Shown: positions 36,034-48,652, counted from the stretch's first letter. The stretch is DNA of 64,000 nt from Lathyrus oleraceus (GCF_024323335.1 NC_066581.1:223267039-223331038), one strand, 5' to 3'. Program-made: numbers and translations. The notes: generated by a model not told the origin, from the letters alone.

Positions 36034-37985
36034 AGAAAAAGAGGGAGTGAAGCGAACAATTGCGTTTAGCATGATCGTTTGTACTTTGGATATGACATAT
36101 GGATAACCCCTGACAGAGATCGGTCGGAAGCGTCTTGTTTCAGAAGGCAGAAAGCACGGAGAGTCTTGAGGACATATGGGTTGTAACCGGTTTGGAACTC
36201 GATGAGATCGCGGGTTCACATTGCCATTAGGATAGATTTTCCTTTTATGCGCAATTACCTCTTTTCAGGGTTTGCTTCCTGTGTACTGCTCAGTTACGAG
36301 CCACCTTTTCCAATCAATAAAATACATATTCAATTAAATAATTTTGTTTTTGTTTTCATTACCGTTTTGATTGCAAAAACATTTGTTTATTTTGATAAAG
36401 AATCTTTGCATTTTGAGACATAGGGGTCCCTTCCAATGCATGTTTATAGGATTGAAACTTGAAATCTTATTCGGAAGGTTGAGTGACCTGGATGTTTTTG
36501 GCGCACCTGGGGCACGTTTTATCTAACGATCTCTTTTGCAGGTGCTGTTGGTTTATTTTCACTCACTTGTAGGTTGTGGCGCTAAGCGTTTCTTTTTGAC
36601 AAGAGACTCCTTTGAGGTCCAATCAGGGACGAGGAATTGAAGAACGGTGTAGAGACGGCGAAAGAATTGCGACGATCCTAGAGGGTTAATCAAGAAGACT
36701 CTTCAAAGTCTGAGGACTGGAGAGTTAGTACGAATCTAAGGAGGCCGATTTCCATGAAGTAGGGAGAAGTCGAGAATACAAGGTGATGAATCAGAAAAGA
36801 CCGGATGAGTCTGGAGAGCTCTCAAAAGTGGAAAGTTGACATTGTGGTTTGATGGTGAATACCAGTGTTCGACGAGTCGACGGGTGTTCCGTGTCAAATA
36901 TGTCGTATCTTCCCAGCAGGTTCGAGATCGGTATTTCTTCAGCAGCCAGGCCTAAAGGTTGCTGTTTCCCCAGCGGAGGTGTGCGTTGGTAGTTTTTTTC
37001 CCCAGCGAAGTCCCCAAGCGGATCGAGTTCAGTGGAGGTCATCCCCAGTGAGGATTAGCCTTTCCCCAGCAGGATTGGAGATGGGAGTGATATCGAGTTA
37101 CTCAGCAGAGTTGCTCGTGCCGTCCTCGGAGGGGGATACTTTTTAATGCATTCATCATTTAGAGAAGCATAGCATATTGCATAACTAACTGTGTAGCATT
37201 TCCATGGTTATGGAGCATTACGTGGTAAAACTCATGCATCAGTATTGCAAGCATAAGCTAGTCTCGAGCCGTTGTTACCGTTTGAGAATTGGTTTAGCTG
37301 GTTGGTGAAGATGTTACTCTGAGGAGTTTAGCATCGTGACGTTGGATCAACAATATTCCCCAGTAGCGCGATATTGGAGGAAGAGATTCCGTCGGGCGGA
37401 GATGGAAATGAAGATCGGAGAATGTTGCGCGATCAGCGCGAAAATTGGGGTTCAAATGGAGAAAAGGAAGTGCTGGGCATTTTCTGGAGAACGGGGTTCA
37501 ACTGGAAATTGGAGTTGAAGATTGTATCCGGGATGAGGTCCTCAGGATTGCCTTCTGATCATGTGTCACCTTAGACTTTGGCAAGGCCAAGAGAAGTCGT
37601 TATGGGTGTCTTCAAGGAAAGAAATGCACATGTTACCTTCCTGTTGTGAAGGTGTACCCTCTGATATGTCGCCATCAGAGTGGTGGTTGGTGTTATTTCC
37701 GGCGTTGCCAACGGAATTAGCACGGGAAAATGGAGAACGGGGTTCAAATGGAGAAAAGGAGACACGGGGTGTTTTCTGGAGAATGGGGTTCACAATGACG
37801 ATCGAGAGCTATCGTCAGGCAACTGGGGTTCAAATGGAGAATGGGGTTCATTGTTTGGCAGCAGGAGTGACATGAAGTTGTCGGGGTTCAAATGCGGTGA
37901 TCAGGGATCATCCGCGCAGAAGAAAAATATTTGTTTTGGGGTTCAAGAAAAGCAAAAAAATCAAAGAAGTTTTGGGGTTCAAGAA

Positions 37986-38072
<87 letters not shown>

Positions 38073-38920
38073 AGAATAATCCCCAGCGGAGCGCAAATTG
38101 TTCGTCTGTTCCTTGTATCCAACCACTCTTCACCCTGATCATCTGAAAGCCGAGGTTGTTCATATCGACAGGTTCACAGTGGATTGAATAGGGACAGCTA
38201 GCCTGTTCATGACTTATTATCCCCAGCATAGGTCGTTGGCCCGCGTGCCGCCTCAATTATCATTTTCCCTATTTTCTGCCGACGGGCATGAAAAACTTTC
38301 CGGTATTCAAACCGAAGTGGCATTCAGGCCAACTTTCCGATATTCAGATCGAAGAAGTTTCCGACATTCAGGTCGATGCAACTTGTGGCATTCAGGTCAG
38401 TTTTCCGGTATTCAGACCGAAGTGGCATTCAGGCCAGGTTTCCGGTATTCAGACCGAAGTGGCATTCAAGCCAGTTGTTCCGATGTTCAGATCGAAGAAG
38501 TTTCCGACATTCAGGTCGATGCAACTTGTGGCATTCAGGCCAGTTTCTCCGGTATTCAGACTGAAGTGGCATTCAGGCCAGTCTCTCGGTGTTCAGACCG
38601 ATATTAATAATCTCATATCTTCCGATGCTCAGATCGAAGTCATTTCCAGTATTCAGACCGATGAGCGGCATTCAGGCCATGGTTATTCTTGTGTTACCAT
38701 TTATTTTGGTATCCAGGTTAACATTCTTTTCGGTATTCAGGCCGACTCTCACCGTACCAGACAGATTCTTCTTTCAGGACCACCTCTTTGCCGATTCTGA
38801 CAGGCATTGTTACTTAATTCCCAGCGGAGCGCAAATTGTTTGTATGTTCTTTGCATTCAACCACTCTTCACCCTGATCATCTGAAAGCCGAGGTTGTTCA
38901 TATCGACAGGTTCATAGTGG
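36034..38920 (+). repeat. 3' UTR of element C
   Basis: This non-coding region holds PBS-complementary TCCCCAGCRGAG motifs (36910-37080, 38081, 38820), a GGGGTTCAAATGGAGAA repeat (37440-37970), an (AAT)n microsatellite (37988-38068, about 27 units) and a tandem array of about 38-bp units with CAGACCGAAGTGGCATTCAG (38290-38660). A stretch of about 115 bp at 38083-38198 is repeated directly before the LTR at 38821-38937, including a second PPT-like sequence. Confidence 0.8.
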
Positions 38921-38936
38921 ATTGAATAGGGGCAGC
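38921..38936 (+). other. Polypurine tract of element C
   Basis: ATTGAATAGGGGCAGC lies directly before the LTR opening TGTAACACC. A slightly altered copy, ATTGAATAGGGACAGC, lies about 740 bp upstream at 38182-38197. Confidence 0.85.
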
Positions 38937-41900
38937 TGTAACACCTCAAAATTTGCCCTCCTCTTATTGAGACTAGTTTGACACATTGCATTTCATATTT
39001 TAGAGCATTAGGCATTGCATGTTTGCATATCATATGGAAATAAGAAGGTCATCCTCCAAAGTCTTTTCAAAAGATGGAGAAGTTACATGATTCAAGCCTA
39101 AGGGTCTCTTTGAATTGATTGTCAACCATCTGAGGGTTTGCACTTCAATTAGGGTTTCTTAGTTCTTCAAAGGGCTTGAGCATCATCTTGTTTGCAAGGA
39201 CATATTACCATCATCATGGTTCTATCATCATCAAGGGTTTCATTGTTCATTCTCAAGTTCCTCTGGACTAAGGTTGTGACCTCTGGTCAACCTTAATCAA
39301 TGCCATTCTTCCAACTAGGGTTTCTCAAAGAGATGAGGTATTTTCTTGGGATGAAGATCACATGATTGTTATGAGGAGCTTACATGAGCTAGGGTTTCAT
39401 TTTTGAGCAATTTCCCCAAGTGGTAGAGGCTCAAGTGGATCAAGGCATTTCAAGGACATCTGAGGACCAAAAAGTCAACTATGCAGTCAACTGAGGGCTA
39501 TGAAGTGGGGAAATGAGTTGAGACACCTCAATCATGTTCAAAAGGGGTCTATTTATCATTCTAAACATCCATCTTGAAAATTCAAAGGTCATGACAAAAG
39601 TTACCAAAAATGGAAAGTGACATGTAATTCAAAGTTTCCTAATTTGGCAAGTTTTTGGTCCACCTTCAACTTGACTTTTCAAGATCAAAGATGTTTCAAA
39701 TGGATTTTTGGTGAAAATGAAAGTTGTAGACCTTTGTCTCCCCTTTCTAGAAAGCCTAAATTCATGTCCATATGAGGAGTGGTGGAGGGGTTATGGTCAT
39801 TTGATCACAAGGTGTGCATGGAAATTCAAAATGACATAACTTTTGATACAATGCTCCAAATTGGTCCATTCTTTTTGCAAAATGCTTCTCTTGATCAAGA
39901 CATCTCAAAATAGCCTTTGCCATGCATGGGAAAATGTGTATGCTCATCATTGCTCATGTGTTCATTTTGGAGGGAATTTCCACAATTTAAATTTGGCTTA
40001 TGGTGCAAGCAAAATAACACTTCAAGCATGACCATTGGATGATTTTAAGAGGATTCCAAGCCTTGCATGGTACTGTACACGTGTAGCATGGCCATGCTAG
40101 CCAATTTTGCATTTTTGCAAATCACTTCATAACTCCTTAATCTTGATTAATACATGGAAAGTGTGATTAGCATGATCATTAGCAGGGAGTATATAAGGCC
40201 AAACCCTAATCATAACCACCATAACTAACTTTTGAGATCAAAATTTCCAAGTTCCCTCCAAAATTCTCTCTCTTTGAATTCTTCTTTTCTTCACACAAAC
40301 ACCAAAAATTATTGCATATTCTTGATCATCATCATTCACTGATCAAGAATCATCATTTGTTTGTTGGAATTGAGCCAAAATTCGTGCAGATCAAGAATAC
40401 TCTCATGTTAATGGAAGTTTGAAATTGAGGTAGATCCAAGCGTTTTCAACTGATTCTCTTTGCACAAAGCTTCAAGGCAAGGTCAAAGGAAGAGATCTGG
40501 AGCTTTTGAGAGCTTGAGCACGCGTGAACAGGGAACTGCATTTCAAGGTGATTCAAAATTCATCATCTCTTTTTGCTGTTTTCTTGTTATAGTTGTGTAG
40601 ATCTCACTGTGTGGAGCATGTACATATGTTAAGATTTTGATTTGGCTTAAAATTGAGCATGTATGATGAACTTCAATTTTAGATCTGAATAATGTTTCTC
40701 TTCGATCCATGAAATATAGGAAGAATTAGGATGAATGAACATGATATTTGGATTCTATATGGAAGGACGTTTCGAATGGTACCGGTTTTATTGAATTCTG
40801 GAAAAATTTGTTGGAGCTCCGCCGTGCAGCTGGCCGGAGAAGACGACCGGAGCTACAGCTTCGGCGTCTGGTTCATCCTAGGGTTTATGTGACGTGTGAT
40901 GCCATGTGTGTTGTGACGTGTGAGAACGAGTGGATACCATGCCTTGACCAAGCCACGCGTTTGCTTTGACCGCTAAGTGTACTGATGACTAGATTTAATG
41001 AAACGCATCGTTTCACTTTGCCTTGCTGGATGCTGATTGTGTTGCTGGCGTGTATTATTGATTGGACTGTATTGCTTTGACTGCCATGCGTGTGTGTTTG
41101 ACCTGCTGATGTGTATGCCACCGTGTTTAATGAAACAGTGCACTTTGATGTTTAAATGTGGAGCGTTTGATCTGGCGCGCGTTTATGATCCAATGGCTGT
41201 GATTATTCTGAATTGATTTGAATTAACTTTTTCCCTCCATATTTTATTTGTTTATCCAATTATTTTAGCTGTTTTGTAAAATGCATAAAAAATAGAAAAA
41301 TGATCCAATTGAACTCCAATGTTTTTTTCTAGTTTTGTATGAATGTCTAGTTTTTATGGTATTAATTTCATGATTTTTTGATGTCTGGTTTTGTATATGT
41401 GAATTTTTGATTTGAAGTTGTGCTAATTTGACATGTTATGTTCAATACTTTGTGAAATCTTCATGTTTGAGCCATTTGATCCAATTTTTTGTGTGCATGA
41501 TATTCACTCATGATGTGAATTTTTGATCACTGGTTTGGATTTTTTCTCATATGCTATCATTACTTTTGACACATAGAGATAAGTGTGACAATTTGTGTCA
41601 AATTTTTGACATTGGATTTGTGCATTTTTGTTTACATAGCATTTGAATCTTTCTGGATCTGATCTTTTGCATATTGATTGTTCATAACATGAGGAACTTG
41701 CATAAAAAATCTCAAAGTCATTGCATGCATTTCTGTTTTGATTTGGATTTTCTAATTTGGAAGTTCATTTTGTGTACATTGTTTGGTCATTGCATTACAT
41801 GAACCATTTGAGATACTTGCTTATTGATATGGTGTTGGTCCTTTTGAGGACATTTTATTGATTGTTTGAATGTGAATTATGTAAAAGATTGGGTTCTGTT

Positions 41901-44041
41901 TTGATCATTTGGTTTGGTTTTGAACTTAGTCTTTGTACTAGTGTTTTGTGCATAAACTAACTGTGCTTTGTGTTTCAGGTTTGGACATTTAGCATTAATG
42001 GTTGATTTGTTCTCACTTTGTGAGATGCCAATGCTTTGAGTACCAACTATTGTTGTTTTGTAGGTTTTGATTGATGTGATGAGCTCATTTGAGTGCTTGA
42101 GCATTGTTCATTGAGTTGTGTAACTGTGGGATAGTTTCACTGTTGTCTGTTGATGTTTATAACTGAATTACTGATTATTTAGCTTTTGTAAAGGTACCTT
42201 AGTTGCTTGCTTGCTTTTGCATTAGCTTAAGCTTTGGAGTGTGGTTGATACACCACTTAGGTAGTTAGCCTCTTACTTCATGTAGTCTGGAAGTCCTGTC
42301 ACCTTTTTGGCAGACATTTTGCTGGCAAGTCCTCCTTCAGAGGCTCTGTTTGTGTTTGTTTAACATTGTGCCCAAAGACCTCCAAGAAGAGGCATGTGAT
42401 ATTTGATAAGACCTCCAAGAGAAGAGGCAATTGACGGATAAAAGGGATTAGCAGCCAATCCCCCGTTATTCTGTGAGTCGTTCTTTATGCTCGCACTACG
42501 TGCTGATGCTTCTAAACATGTACCCAAGATCTTTGTCCAGTGTCTGTCAAGTGGAATAGGGTCCCTCTTTCTGGATCCCCACGCTTTCAGTGTCATGAGC
42601 TCACCCTGACCAGGGTTAAGAGCTATGAGGTCTCATCCTCATTACCATTTGGATCAACTTCACCCTAACTTTCAATGTTAGTGGTTAAGAGCTCCAGATT
42701 GCCCCTTACAGTTTGGCTTGTTTGTCGAGGTTGATATGACCCCTCTTGACTAAAGCCGACACATTGTTTGAGCCTCTTGTATGGATATAGTGTGTGATGT
42801 TTGTTCACTTGTATTGATGTTATTTGCTGTTTGAGTTGACTCGCTTCCAGAATGAGTTAAGTTCTTGTTAGAGACCTCAACTTAGGGATATTGATGGCAT
42901 GACAACTATTAGCCTCGAGTCTTAGTCTCCCTATTAGTTTGTTGTTTCCCTGGTCTCTGGTTAGGAGAGTGTTGTACCCCTGTTAAGGGGAACTACGTCG
43001 CCCTGATTCTCATACCAGATGAGATACGTAGGCAGGAGGTTTTGAGCAATCTCTCCGGGCAACCTTTTCTTTTTTTGTTGTTTTGTGTGTGTGTACCCTT
43101 TATTTGTTTTCTTTGGTGTGAGTACCCGTTTGTTCAGTGTGTGCACGTGTGGTATGTTCATACCTTGGGGATTTCGTCTGTTATCATTTGGGGTTCATAT
43201 TTGGGGTTCATTTGTGATGATGGTTATCATCTTTGGGGTTCATTTGTGACGGTTGTCACTCATTTGGGGTTCATTTGTGATGATGGTTATCATCTTTGGG
43301 GTTCATTTGTGACGGTTGTCACTCACTGGGGTTCATTTGTGACGGTTGTCACTCACTTGGGGTTCATTTGTGACGGTTGTCACTCATTTGAGGTTCATTT
43401 GTGACAGTTGTCACTCATTTGGGGTTCATTTGTTATGATGGTTATCATCTTTGGGGTTCATTTGTGACGGTTGTCACTCATTTGGGGTTCATTTGTGATG
43501 ATGGTTATCATCTTTGGGGTTCATTTATGACGGTTGTCACTCACTCGGGTTCATTTGTGACGGTTGTCACTCACTTGGGGTTCATCTTTGTGACGTTTGT
43601 GGTGAATATCCACTTGGGGGTTTATTTGTGGTGACTGGCTGGATAGTTAGTTACTTTGTTGGGGTTCGTTCTGAGAACCTTTTCTTTGGTGTTCGCTGGT
43701 TAGCGTTTGTTATTGTTAGGAGTCGGGTGTAAGTCCATGTATTGGCATTATGTTTCCTGTTTTTGTTTGTTGTTTGTGTGGAGTCAGGCGTAAGTCCATG
43801 TATTGGCATTCTGTTTCCTTGTTGGTTTTGTTGGAGTCGGGTGTAAGTCCATGTATTGGCATTCTGTTTCCTTTGTGTTGTTGGGAGTCGGGTGTAAGTC
43901 CATGTATTGGCATTCTGTTTCCTGTTGGGTGTTTCTTTTGACGTCTCAGCGTCCCTTTTTTGGTGTTTTGTTTCGGCGTGCGTTAGCCGAGCTACGGGTG
44001 CTCTGATTCTTCCTCTGGATAGAGAAGATACGTAGGCATAG
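38937..44041 (+). mobile_element. 3' LTR of element C, left part
   Basis: The LTR opens TGTAACACCTC. Together with 59225-59643 it is about 5.5 kb, a usual Ogre LTR length. The first 1.25 kb is U3-like and ends in a TATA box (40190). From about 43180 to 43600 is the GGGGTTCATTTGTGACGG tandem array, then four GTAAGTCCATGTATTGGCAT units (43720-43930). The stretch 41200-43000 shows no coding sequence or repeat array. Element D interrupts it after CATAG (44037-44041). Confidence 0.93.
40190..40198 (+). promoter_or_regulatory. TATA box of element C 3' LTR
   Basis: TATATAAGG is followed about 25-35 bases later by a CA-rich AACCACCATAACTAAC stretch, where a start site is plausible. It would define the U3-R boundary of element C. 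Confidence 0.65.
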
Positions 44042-44682
44042 TGTCGCAACCTGAAAAATGGAATGCGAAAAAAAACAACCGGCGAAGAAAGACAGGAGAG
44101 TCGCCACCATGCGTTATTTATCCCAAAGGAGGGAAAGGAAACGCTCGAAGTAAACCTGGAAAAAAGAAAGGACAAGACAGGGTCTCGCAACCAAATATTG
44201 GGTTCGGGAGTCGATTATGCGAAGGGAAGGTATTAGCACCCCTACGCATCCGTAGTACTCTACGGGATCCACTTTTGTTGTTCTTGTCTAAAGGGTGTGG
44301 GTTTATCTAATGTGTTATTTACTAAAAAAAGGGGGTCAAAAGAAAATGACTCGCACGGATGTCGCATCCACTGCATACGTATCTCATCTCACTACGCCAA
44401 ATAAGGGAAAAGAGGGCGCTTTTTTTGGCCTATAACAGCGCTTTAAAGCGCCCTCTAATATGGCGCTGGCATAGGTAAAGACAACGCTTTTTTTCCTGGT
44501 GAAAGCGCTCTTTAAAGTGGCTCTTTAAGCCCTTTAAGGGCCACTTTAGAGGGCGCTTTTTAAAGAAAGCGCCCTCTAAAGTGGAAACTTTTAAGGGTTT
44601 AGAGGGCGCTTTTATTGGAAAGCGCCCTCTAAAGTGGAAACTTTTAAGGGTTTAGAGGGCGCTTTTACTGGAAAGCGCCCTC

Positions 44683-44817
44683 ATAACAACAACCCATGCA
44701 AGGACATATCATTCTACTGGGGTCTTCGGCGTGCGCAACGACAAACTTAACGAATTCTGATACCCCATTCTCGTACTCTCTCGACAATCGATTGGAAGAC
44801 ATCCATGTATTATCCAT
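44683..44817 (-). pseudogene. Transposase-associated N-terminal domain fragment (CACTA)
   Basis: From an ATG at 44817 the minus strand encodes about 45 codons, with MDNTWMSSNRLS, a YENGVSEFVKF stretch and ICPCMGCCY. I recognise this as the plant transposase-associated domain found at the N-terminus of CACTA transposases, with the cysteines of its zinc-like motif. It runs outward into the left subterminal repeats and stops being recognisable there. It is a leftover piece and cannot be a functional transposase. Confidence 0.75.
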
Positions 44818-45201
44818 TACTAATTAGAATAAACAAAAAGCACATTCTATATTCATCCGTATTAATACTGACACGCAGCTGAGGATGTGAGATAAGAGAT
44901 TGTGTATCTAATATGTTTGTGAGCTTATATAATTTATGACAATGTAAAATTGCAATAATCTAAAGTGGATTGAATAAAATGTCAAGTAGAATAAATCTAG
45001 ATTCCAGAAGCAGCAAATAAAACAACAACAAGAAGCAATTGAACAGGTCTTATAAGTAATGTACAATTAAACAAGAAGCACCTAACTAGTTTGCTTACAA
45101 AAAAAAGAACCTGGAATGGTTAGAGACTATGGATTGGCAAAACTACACTACATGACATCTGATTATATACTGATAATAAAAAAACACAAATACTTCAATA
45201 C

Positions 45202-45655
45202 CTCTCCACCTAGAAGAGCACAATCAGATTGCTTACAACCATTGACAATTCCTTTTATAACCTGAAAATGTGGAAATTAAATAAAGAATAAGCATTTTTA
45301 TGGCATAATGAAACTTTGAGCCGAACCAAACCAAAACAAACCAGCTAGAAGCACATCGATTACCTGCTCAGCAACATCTACATCAAGGTGGCCGGTAGCA
45401 AAGTAATCAAGGAAAAACAAAGGCTTTGCCCCTGAAGTAACAATGTCCTTGACGCTCATTGCAACCTAAACAGAAAACAACAGTTAAACTTGTGCCCTAA
45501 GCAACAGAAATACAATGGTATTTCTAGTTTATAAATAAATCAGTATTCCAGAAAGTTTACCAGATCAATCCCAATAGTGTCATGAATGCCGGTTTCAAAA
45601 GCAAGCATCAACTTCGTCCCCACACCATCAGTACCAGCAACGAGATATGAATCAC
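45202..45655 (-). pseudogene. PUR5: Captured exons of phosphoribosylformylglycinamidine cyclo-ligase (AIR synthetase)
   Basis: Three minus-strand exons with intact GT-AG borders encode contiguous parts of AIR synthetase, the fifth step of purine synthesis (plastid enzyme in plants). Exon 45561-45655 encodes [14 protein letters not shown] and [10 protein letters not shown]. Exon 45364-45465 encodes [20 protein letters not shown] and [12 protein letters not shown]. Exon 45202-45261 encodes VIKGIVNGCKQSDCALLGGE. About 85 residues of the N-terminal half are present; the start, ATP-binding end and C-terminus are absent. The family usually has MSVND where this has MSVKD. It lies inside the CACTA element, so it is a transduplicated fragment and not a working gene. 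Confidence 0.92.
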
Positions 45656-46839
45656 CTACTCAAAATCAAAACAAGCCAAATCAATATCCAATAAAAAGAA
45701 ACTAAACAAATAAAAGTGATTGAGAGTTTGGTTACTTCCCAAGGTGGCGAAAGTAAACAAATAAAAATGATTAAGTGCTTATCATATTAATGTTTATTTA
45801 TAAGCCATTTCTATAATAAAAAGTCAAAATATATTTGCATAAGTTGTAAGTTGTTTTCATAAACTAGCCAAGGTTTATGTAAATAAACTGAAAAATACTT
45901 ATGAATATGTTGTCATAATTTGCTTCTATAAACTCCAAAAAGTCTTGCAAGGATCTATGTCACCGAATAAACTGGAATAAAATTAATCCAAAGAGATCCT
46001 AAATGCATTCACATTGAATCTTAATCAATTATATAGGAAAAACTTCCAAATTTTAGCTTTGAGGCAATAATTATCTCTAGAGACAAAATCAATTTTTACT
46101 TACTCAACAAACTAAACAATTTAAAAAATAAAAAATCAATTCTATACTTGTGTTTATTCAATCACTTTTGTCTCAACCAAAAACGAATCTAAAAAAGTGA
46201 ACACGAAAAAAGTGAACACAAAAGATAAACATTGACTAGAAAATATATATGTAGAATTGTATAATGGTCTAACTGAAAGCTAACAGAAGAATAGTCGACT
46301 CTAATTTACTCTATCAAATAACATCCATACCTAAACTTCTTAAGTTACTAGCTACGCTATGTATGCTAGAATAAATACACTCATAAGCTGCATAGTGTAC
46401 CTTTGATTGGTAGAAGGTGTTTTAGATATTGCTGCCTCCTTTTTCTACATCGAGAAACAAATGGAACAGTTGGTGAAATTTAACCCATAATGCCTAGTCT
46501 CCATTGCTAGCATTGCAACACAATAATTATTGTTGAGAATACTCAATAAATGTATGAACCAAGAAAAATGAAACCAAAAATGAACAATAGCGAACGTCAG
46601 AAGAGAAACCAAGTAATATGAAGATTAGAAAGATACCTATGGTGTCAAAATCGAACAGCTAACAACGAATTAATAGAAGGAGGAAACGTCGTAGATCTAA
46701 CAGAGGTGGAAGGAGAACGCCTTAGAAGTAGCGAAAATCATAGCAGTGAGAACCCTAACGTGAAAAAGAACGAAAATAACAGAGAGTGAAATAACAAAAC
46801 GCGCAGTATGTTATAATTTTAATGTTTACTAAAGGGGAC
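45656..46839 (-). other. Rest of captured cargo in the CACTA element
   Basis: From 45670 to about 46640 the sequence is AT-rich and intron-like, with no coding signal I can recognise. Between about 46650 and 46800 the minus strand looks like a plant gene leader (TTAGGGTTCTCACTGCT then an ATG followed by a 13-codon frame, and a donor-like AG|GTATCTTTC at the end). It may be the 5' end of the captured gene or of another gene; I cannot tell. Confidence 0.4.
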
Positions 46840-48204
46840 CTTAGAGGGCGCTTGTGGAAAAAAAGCGCCCTCTAAAGGGGGCCTAAGAGGGCGCTTATGA
46901 AAGCGCTCTCTAAGGCTTTCCAAAAGTGCTTTATAAACTGGAAATGCACATGGACTTATAGAGCGCTTTTTTAAAAGCGCCCTCTAAGGGTAACCTTAGA
47001 GGGCGCTTTCTAAAAAGTGCCCTGTATTGTTGTCCCTCTATCTCCTCCTTATTTTTTCGCTTCACCTTAGAGGGCGCTTTATTACAAAAGCGCCCTCTAA
47101 AGTGCGCTGTCTATTCCAGTTGTTCGCTCCTTATTTTTTCGCTTCACTTTAGAGTGCGCTTTTGTAATAAAGCGCCCTCTAAGGTGCGCTGTCTATTCCA
47201 GTTTTTGGCGTAGTGTCTGAATATGAGAATCAGAGTCTTCGTAGCTCGGCTACCTAGGGGTTAAGGGTAATTGTGCTCGCTAAGACATCGCGTCTTATGC
47301 CTACGTATCTCATCTGGAATGAGAATCAGAGCAAGCCGTAGTTCAGCTAACTACGGGGTTATGGATTGGGTTTTGGACGAACGACGTTACTACGCAATCT
47401 ACCGGATGCTCGACCTTTGGAGACTTACTCGTCTGTAATAGAAAGAGTTAACATGTTCTTAGGAGAAGAAAAATCAATGAGTGGGTAGGGTTAGGGATGC
47501 TCATGCAAAAAGGCAGTCCTTGACGAAGGAACCTGCATAAAGTAAACACACAAAACATTGCCTCATATCGAGGTCTTCCAGCTAAGAAAGTAGTAGTAAA
47601 AAGCAGGAAAAAATAAAGGAATAAGGAAACCAGAGATCCTTCCAAGCTAACACCATCAAAGAAAGTGAGTCAGTACAGGTAATCGGAATAAGCCTCCCCC
47701 GGTGGTATCCCACAAATAAAGTGGAAAACCACGCAAACCTTCTCTGCAAGAATCATACGAGCCCTCACAAAACAAAACTCAACAAACAGATTAGAGAAAC
47801 AAGATAGGGTAACCAAGAGTTGCCCCCAAATCAAAATTTAACCACATGAATCATGCCATTAAAATTCACAAAAAGCAACCAAGGGTAGGAGGCCTAAACC
47901 TCTTGTCAAACACATGCATCAAAAGGGTATCAAATTCACCCATAATACCTCATACATTCAGAAAATTCAAATTGAAAGCATAGAGATGATGGATATAGGG
48001 CAAACCTGATTGGAGAGATCGGTTGAAATCAAATGGCACGGCTGGATTTGCAAACCAATGTTAGGGTTTGCTTGAGCTGAAAGTGTGTGAGTCAGAATGA
48101 ACCTTTCAGAGTTGCGTGGAGGTTGCTGCAGATTAATTCTCACTCTCTTTGTCTAGGTTTTTCTCCAGGTTTTGTCCAGGGTTTTGTTTCAATGAAAACT
48201 CTAG

Positions 48205-48212
48205 TATTTATA
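48205..48212 (-). promoter_or_regulatory. TATA box of element D 3' LTR
   Basis: The sense strand reads TATAAATACTAGAG; the other LTR has TATAAATATTAGAG at the same place (58845-58852). Confidence 0.6.
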
Positions 48213-48652
48213 GCCTAATATTGGTAGCTTAGTGGGCTTTTGAGAGAAGTCCAAGTCTGAGATTTTTTCTTTTATTTATTTATTTATTTATTTATTTTAT
48301 TTTATTTTTTTCGTTTTCTGTTTTTTTCCCCTTTCCGTTTTTTTTTTCTTTTTTCGTTTTTTTTTGTTTTTTAAAAAACACGTGGGCTTTGCCTAGCAAG
48401 CACGACAACTCATGAACAAACCTTTGCTCCTTCAAGATTAACGTTTTGACTGACGAATCGACCCCTGTTGGAAGTAACTCAAGTCTTTCCCTTAAGTTGA
48501 CTGATCATCTAAAAAGAACCCACAAAGTGTCCTGGATGATGTTCAAGCTTCTTGGAGATAATCCCGATTGACATGATGAATGCAATGTATCTAATGTTAA
48601 ATGACCTAAAAATGAATGCGTGAATAAGGAGGGCAAATTTTGGGGTGTTACA

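Larger units (their letters stand above)
44390..47215. mobile_element. Non-autonomous CACTA (En/Spm-type) transposon with captured gene exons
   Basis: The element is 2826 bp, begins CACTACGCCAAA and ends TTTGGCGTAGTG, a 12-bp perfect terminal inverted repeat. The target duplication is TCT (44387-44389 and 47216-47218), 3 bp as usual for CACTA elements. The uninterrupted sequence is present at 57841-57860 in the other LTR of D. Subterminal zones (44410-44690 and 46840-47190) are packed with AGAGGGCGCTTT motifs in both orientations. No complete transposase is present, so it depends on an autonomous partner. Confidence 0.95.
44042..48652 (-). mobile_element. 3' LTR of element D, split by a CACTA transposon
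   Basis: This matches 57503-59219 apart from the CACTA insertion with its TCT duplication (2829 bp) and a longer T-rich run at 48260-48370. Termini are TGTAACACC and GGTTGCGACA on the sense strand. A TATA box (TATAAATA, minus) lies at 48205-48212. Confidence 0.93.

Noticed and set aside
37680..37875. Possible small gene in the 3' UTR of C
   Set aside because: GGGGTTCAAATGGAGAA repeats explain the open frames on both strands.
37888..38256. Open frames with poly-Asn, poly-Ile or poly-Tyr
   Set aside because: All come from the (AAT)n microsatellite read in different frames.
46650..46800. Start of the captured PUR5 gene in the CACTA element
   Set aside because: A leader-like sequence is visible, but the short frame after the ATG does not connect to the PUR5 exons, so I did not call it as an exon.
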